Source: Chitinophaga qingshengii
GTDB taxonomy: Bacteria > Bacteroidota > Bacteroidia > Chitinophagales > Chitinophagaceae
Length of the DNA stretch: 64,000 nt
Reading direction: 5' to 3'
NCBI RefSeq assembly: GCF_014529935.1
Contig: NZ_JACVFC010000001.1
Location: 1,984,001 to 2,048,000 of the forward strand
Shown here: piece after piece, positions 61,901-64,000 of the stretch
How positions within the stretch are numbered: the first letter of the stretch is position 1
How the letters are laid out: every line of letters starts with the position of its first letter
Position numbers and translations under genes: made by a program
Notes under the pieces: generated by a model
Databases searched by the model: none
What the model was told of the DNA's origin: nothing
Seen by the model: only the letters and a program-made list of their open reading frames with translations

Positions 61901-62433
61901 TAGATGGCCGTTACGGTGGTAAAATCATCAATTATCTCGACCAGAAGATGTGGCAGGGTGGTAACCATCCCCTCTCCGCCAATCAATACCGCGAAGCCGA
62001 TTGGCAAAACCGCAACACAGCCGGCTATAAAGGTACCTATGTACCTGACGGCATGCAGATAACCAGTGGTTCCCTTCAGGTAGATGGCGATGGCAATGTC
62101 ATTTCCGACAGCCGCAAGTTCGCCCCCAATACCACACCGGTGTTATGGCAAACATGGGCCAAAAACTACTATGGCAATGCGATCACCAACCTGTACGACC
62201 GCTCCTACCTGAAGGTACGGGAAGTAGTGCTGACCTACAACCTGCCGGCGGATCTGCTGAAAAGAGTGAAAGTCGTTAACAGAGCCAGTGTATCCGTAGT
62301 GGGCCGCAACCTGTTTTACCTGGCGCATGAAGGCGTGAGAGATATAGACGTTGACCAGTGGATAGATCAAAACGCAGGATTGGAAATGCCTTCCACCCGC
62401 AGCGTAGGCTTCAACATTAACCTTGTTTTCTAA
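58945..62433 (+). CDS. SusC/RagA-family TonB-dependent transporter with STN signalling domain (3)
   Basis: A 1162-residue outer-membrane transporter. Signal peptide with a long basic start (cut near LVYAGA). STN domain about residues 50-120 (LHMTRASMRDVISQIEKQTR, LSEVLPKLFPADKFSYTVKG). Carboxypeptidase-like domain about 145-225 (GNVTDGINGLPGVTVLEKGT, TSTDENGRFRLAV), DEVVVTALGI junction, and a plug with VVDGVPINSD and SYSVLKGPNAAALYGSQGQN. The barrel ends STRSVGFNINLVF. The 175-nt region before it has a loose hairpin, TCCTGGC and GCCAGGA 28 nt apart. susD-3 starts 10 nt after the stop codon. Confidence 0.93.
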   Translation: MKRVLLRMQPRHRGGRKLLCLLITGSLLTWHNLVYAGAASWQDDTNNPKVSLHMTRASMRDVISQIEKQTRLSFAYDVSTLPPREISLNIDAQPLSEVLPKLFPADKFSYTVKGDQVIISLHNSKPANTSSNNTGTAQEKFVITGNVTDGINGLPGVTVLEKGTHNGTSTDENGRFRLAVTDKNAVLVISFIGYEPREVPVKGSATIHVQLQTDQKKLDEVVVTALGIRKEKKALGYAVQEVKGETAVKAREPNAVNSLAGKVSGLVITTPTRLFQNPGIYLRGVKPLIVVDGVPINSDSWNLSADDIESYSVLKGPNAAALYGSQGQNGAILITTKKGTTDKRGISVELNSSTQFQMGFLAIPTKQEQYGPGSNFQYEYVDGMGGGTNDADYDIWGPKFEGQLITQYNSPVDPQTGKLVPIPWLSRGHDNLRNFLRNGLLSSNNIAISANNDKGNMRMSVTQLYQKGAVPNTKLGGTNVNFSGTLNVNKKMTLSTAINYDKQYTPNYPDATYQPSSPIYTLMLWSGADYDIRDLKNYWMPGKEGIQQRNFESYQYTNPYLTAYEALHGYYKNDLYGHIKLNYVFDDHWSGYFRTNVSSYDLSESKRYPISGSYRSGDGGYFIKGGYNQSGETYWDNNTDVLLSYNHKIGKSFDVKASAGGNLRTVKYSRLYAHTNNGLLLPQLWTVDNSVDPPGATSTKNNRQVKSAYASADFSFRDYLFLGMTGRMDQSSTLPANKNAYFYPSVSLSAVMSDILHLPEAISFWKLRASYANVGGDMVNDDGTAKYNLYNSYTVGSRWNGNPAEVYGDILYNPNIQPAFSKSYEVGTDIRLLDNRIGLDVSVYKTLDGPQIFYPAISEASGFKTRQMNGLVTMRKGLEISLNASPIRSAGGFNWDVLVNWSTYQKYLNKVYDTLNVYNRVKIGERMDQIFMTDFQRTPDGKLVLGSNGQPRSNSYVSKVGYANDKWVASIINTFSYKNLSLRVQVDGRYGGKIINYLDQKMWQGGNHPLSANQYREADWQNRNTAGYKGTYVPDGMQITSGSLQVDGDGNVISDSRKFAPNTTPVLWQTWAKNYYGNAITNLYDRSYLKVREVVLTYNLPADLLKRVKVVNRASVSVVGRNLFYLAHEGVRDIDVDQWIDQNAGLEMPSTRSVGFNINLVF

Positions 62434-62443
62434 AACATCAGAC

Positions 62444-64000
62444 ATGAATCGTAGAACCAGAAATATACTAGCCGCCTGCCTGATACCCGTGGCGATGACA
62501 GGCTGTAAAAACTTTGACGACCTGCGGGTAAATCCCAACGTGTCTGTAGTAGGCACGCCCAAACTGCTGCTGACAGGTCTTGAAATGGATATGATCGGAG
62601 GACAAGGCTCCGCTCAAAGTGGCTTCAATTCAGGTAGTGACCTCAGTGGAGATATGAGTAACAGTCCCTGGAATTATACCCATATGAGCAACCAGTTCCT
62701 TGTATTGGGCCACGACTACTATGGCAGCCAGGACTACACCTGGAATAATGGTCTCAGCTATTTTGGCAGTCTGCGTAACTCCGCACAGCTGGATATTGAA
62801 GCAGCCAAACAGGGAACGGAGCTGGCAGCGCCCTACTATGCCATCAATAAGTTTATCCGGACGTTCTATTTCCTTTCCATGACTTCCCAGATGGGGGATA
62901 TTCCCATGTCCGAGGCCACCAAAGGCGCCGCTGCCGGTATTTACGCCCCTCGTTACGATGCACAGAAAGATGTGTTTCTGCAATGTTTCAAATGGATGGA
63001 GGAAGCCAACGACTCCCTTGCAGCCATCTCCCTGCGTAATCCCAGGGCTACCGTTGACGGTGACATCTTCTATGCCGGCAACCTGTTGAAATGGAGAAAA
63101 GCGATCAATACCTGCTATCTGCGCGAGCTGATGAACCTGAGCATTAAAATAAATGATGCTTCCCTGGACCTGAAAGGACGTTTTAACCGTATCATCAGCA
63201 ACCCGGATAAATACCCGCTGATAGCGGACAATGCGGATAACCTGCAAATGAACTACAACGCCACGCAGAAAAGCAACAACTATCCGCTGTATCCTATGGA
63301 AGTAGGCGTACTGTCTGCCAAAAGAAACGCGCTGGGCAGCACCTACATCAATATCCTGGATTCCCTGCGTGATCCGCGTGTATTCATTATAGCCGCTCCC
63401 GCCGATTCCCTGCCTGCTGTTCCCGGCAATCCATTTGCCCGTTACAAGGGCGCTAATACCGGCGATCGCCAGGACCAGATTTACATCGATATCAACAAGG
63501 GTAAATACAGCACCTTTAAAATCAGCTACTGGCTGAGCAGCCCTGCCGGTGTTCCTGATATCCAGCTGGGCGCCAGTGAAACGCATTTCCTGATCGCGGA
63601 AGCCATCAACCGCGGCTGGATCGGGGGCGATGCGGCACAGCATTACCAGGACGGTATTACCGCCTCCATGAAGTTCTATGGTGTAACCGATGCGGATATT
63701 GCCGCCTTCCTGGCACAACCCATCGTACAATACGCCGGCAACAACGATACCGGGCTGAAACAGATACTCACACAAAAATATGTAGCCTTCTTCAACAACG
63801 CCGGATGGCAGGCATATTACAACTATCGTCGTACAGGCGTGCCCGTGTTTTCCATCGGGCCTTCCAACCAGAACGGCGGTAAGATACCCACGCGGTTTAT
63901 CTACCCGCAGTCAGAATACCAGAATAATAAAGCAAACCTGCAGGAAGCCCTCAAACGGCAGTTTGGCGGCTCCGATACCCGGAATGACGTGATGTGGATG
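62444..64000 (+). CDS. SusD/RagB-type outer-membrane lipoprotein (3), runs off the window
   Basis: The frame is open from ATG 62444 to the window edge, 519 codons without a stop codon. The lipoprotein signal MNRRTRNILAACLIPVAMTG ends at a likely lipidated Cys21. The body looks like the SusD-like_2 branch rather than the RagB/SusD type of the two others: IEAAKQGTELAAPYYAINKF, FIRTFYFLSMTSQMGDIPMS, and FLIAEAINRGWIGGDAAQHY with VAFFNNAGWQAYYNYRRTG near the end. Partner of susC-3 (10 nt gap). The family call is firm; the subfamily is inferred. Confidence 0.88.
   Translation, partial: MNRRTRNILAACLIPVAMTGCKNFDDLRVNPNVSVVGTPKLLLTGLEMDMIGGQGSAQSGFNSGSDLSGDMSNSPWNYTHMSNQFLVLGHDYYGSQDYTWNNGLSYFGSLRNSAQLDIEAAKQGTELAAPYYAINKFIRTFYFLSMTSQMGDIPMSEATKGAAAGIYAPRYDAQKDVFLQCFKWMEEANDSLAAISLRNPRATVDGDIFYAGNLLKWRKAINTCYLRELMNLSIKINDASLDLKGRFNRIISNPDKYPLIADNADNLQMNYNATQKSNNYPLYPMEVGVLSAKRNALGSTYINILDSLRDPRVFIIAAPADSLPAVPGNPFARYKGANTGDRQDQIYIDINKGKYSTFKISYWLSSPAGVPDIQLGASETHFLIAEAINRGWIGGDAAQHYQDGITASMKFYGVTDADIAAFLAQPIVQYAGNNDTGLKQILTQKYVAFFNNAGWQAYYNYRRTGVPVFSIGPSNQNGGKIPTRFIYPQSEYQNNKANLQEALKRQFGGSDTRNDVMWM

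Noticed and set aside
1-64000. A defence, secretion or biosynthetic gene cluster
   Set aside because: No restriction, toxin-antitoxin, CRISPR, phage, NRPS/PKS or secretion-machinery genes were recognised; the gene content is mainly housekeeping and nutrient uptake.

Overview
The window looks like chromosomal DNA of a Bacteroidota bacterium, most likely a Chitinophagaceae member close to Chitinophaga. The signs are three SusC/SusD nutrient-uptake pairs, two of them each with its own ECF sigma factor and FecR anti-sigma factor, a PKD-repeat surface protein ending in a type IX secretion sorting domain, LytS/LytT-type signalling, and a few upstream boxes resembling the Bacteroidota -7 element TAnnTTTG. 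I see no rRNA, tRNA, CRISPR array, insertion sequence or phage gene. The genus is inferred from gene content, not from a marker search.

Layout. 1-9 kb: the start of a CBM20-bearing 4-alpha-glucanotransferase, dnaK, an OmpA-type protein, a GNAT acetyltransferase, a small beta-barrel protein, argS, a Crp/Fnr regulator and an SDR reductase. 9-19.5 kb: TPR protein, cytidine deaminase, signal peptidase I, a hydrolase plus an NtrC-like regulator without a DNA-binding domain, cysE-cysM, pdhB, a small membrane protein and a thiolase. 19.5-32 kb: a very large PKD/T9SS protein, dnaG, thyA-folA and a first SusC/SusD pair. 32-50 kb: proline dehydrogenase, a shortened orphan FecR, a dienelactone hydrolase, a lipoprotein TIM-barrel isomerase, a TetR-hydrolase pair, a LytS-DUF4407-LytT signalling operon, a Dabb-DinB pair, a sialate O-acetylesterase, an unusual gamma-glutamyltransferase and a small operon ending in a metallophosphatase. 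50-64 kb: two tandem modules of sigma factor, FecR, SusC and SusD; the last SusD runs off the window.

The most unusual feature is not a gene. At least eleven intergenic sites between 0.3 and 46.8 kb carry a family of inverted-repeat arrays. Most arms are built from about 8-bp units with a phased TTT or AAA core (GATTTACG, TTATTTGG, CGCAAAGA and similar), usually facing each other around a central hairpin that often contains GCGAAGA. Six of the eight convergent gene junctions in the window are filled by such an array, often running from one stop codon exactly to the other. Two copies (18.1 and 35.4 kb) are near-identical along about 125 bp, including their 18-nt loop, which is flipped between them. 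This points to a dispersed or mobile non-coding repeat rather than independent terminators.

How the genes fit together: the SusC proteins that carry an N-terminal STN signalling domain are exactly the two with adjacent ECF/FecR genes, while the SusC without STN has neither. Sigma-54-type control is hinted at by the NtrC-like regulator and by a -24/-12-like site before dnaK. Most other genes are housekeeping.
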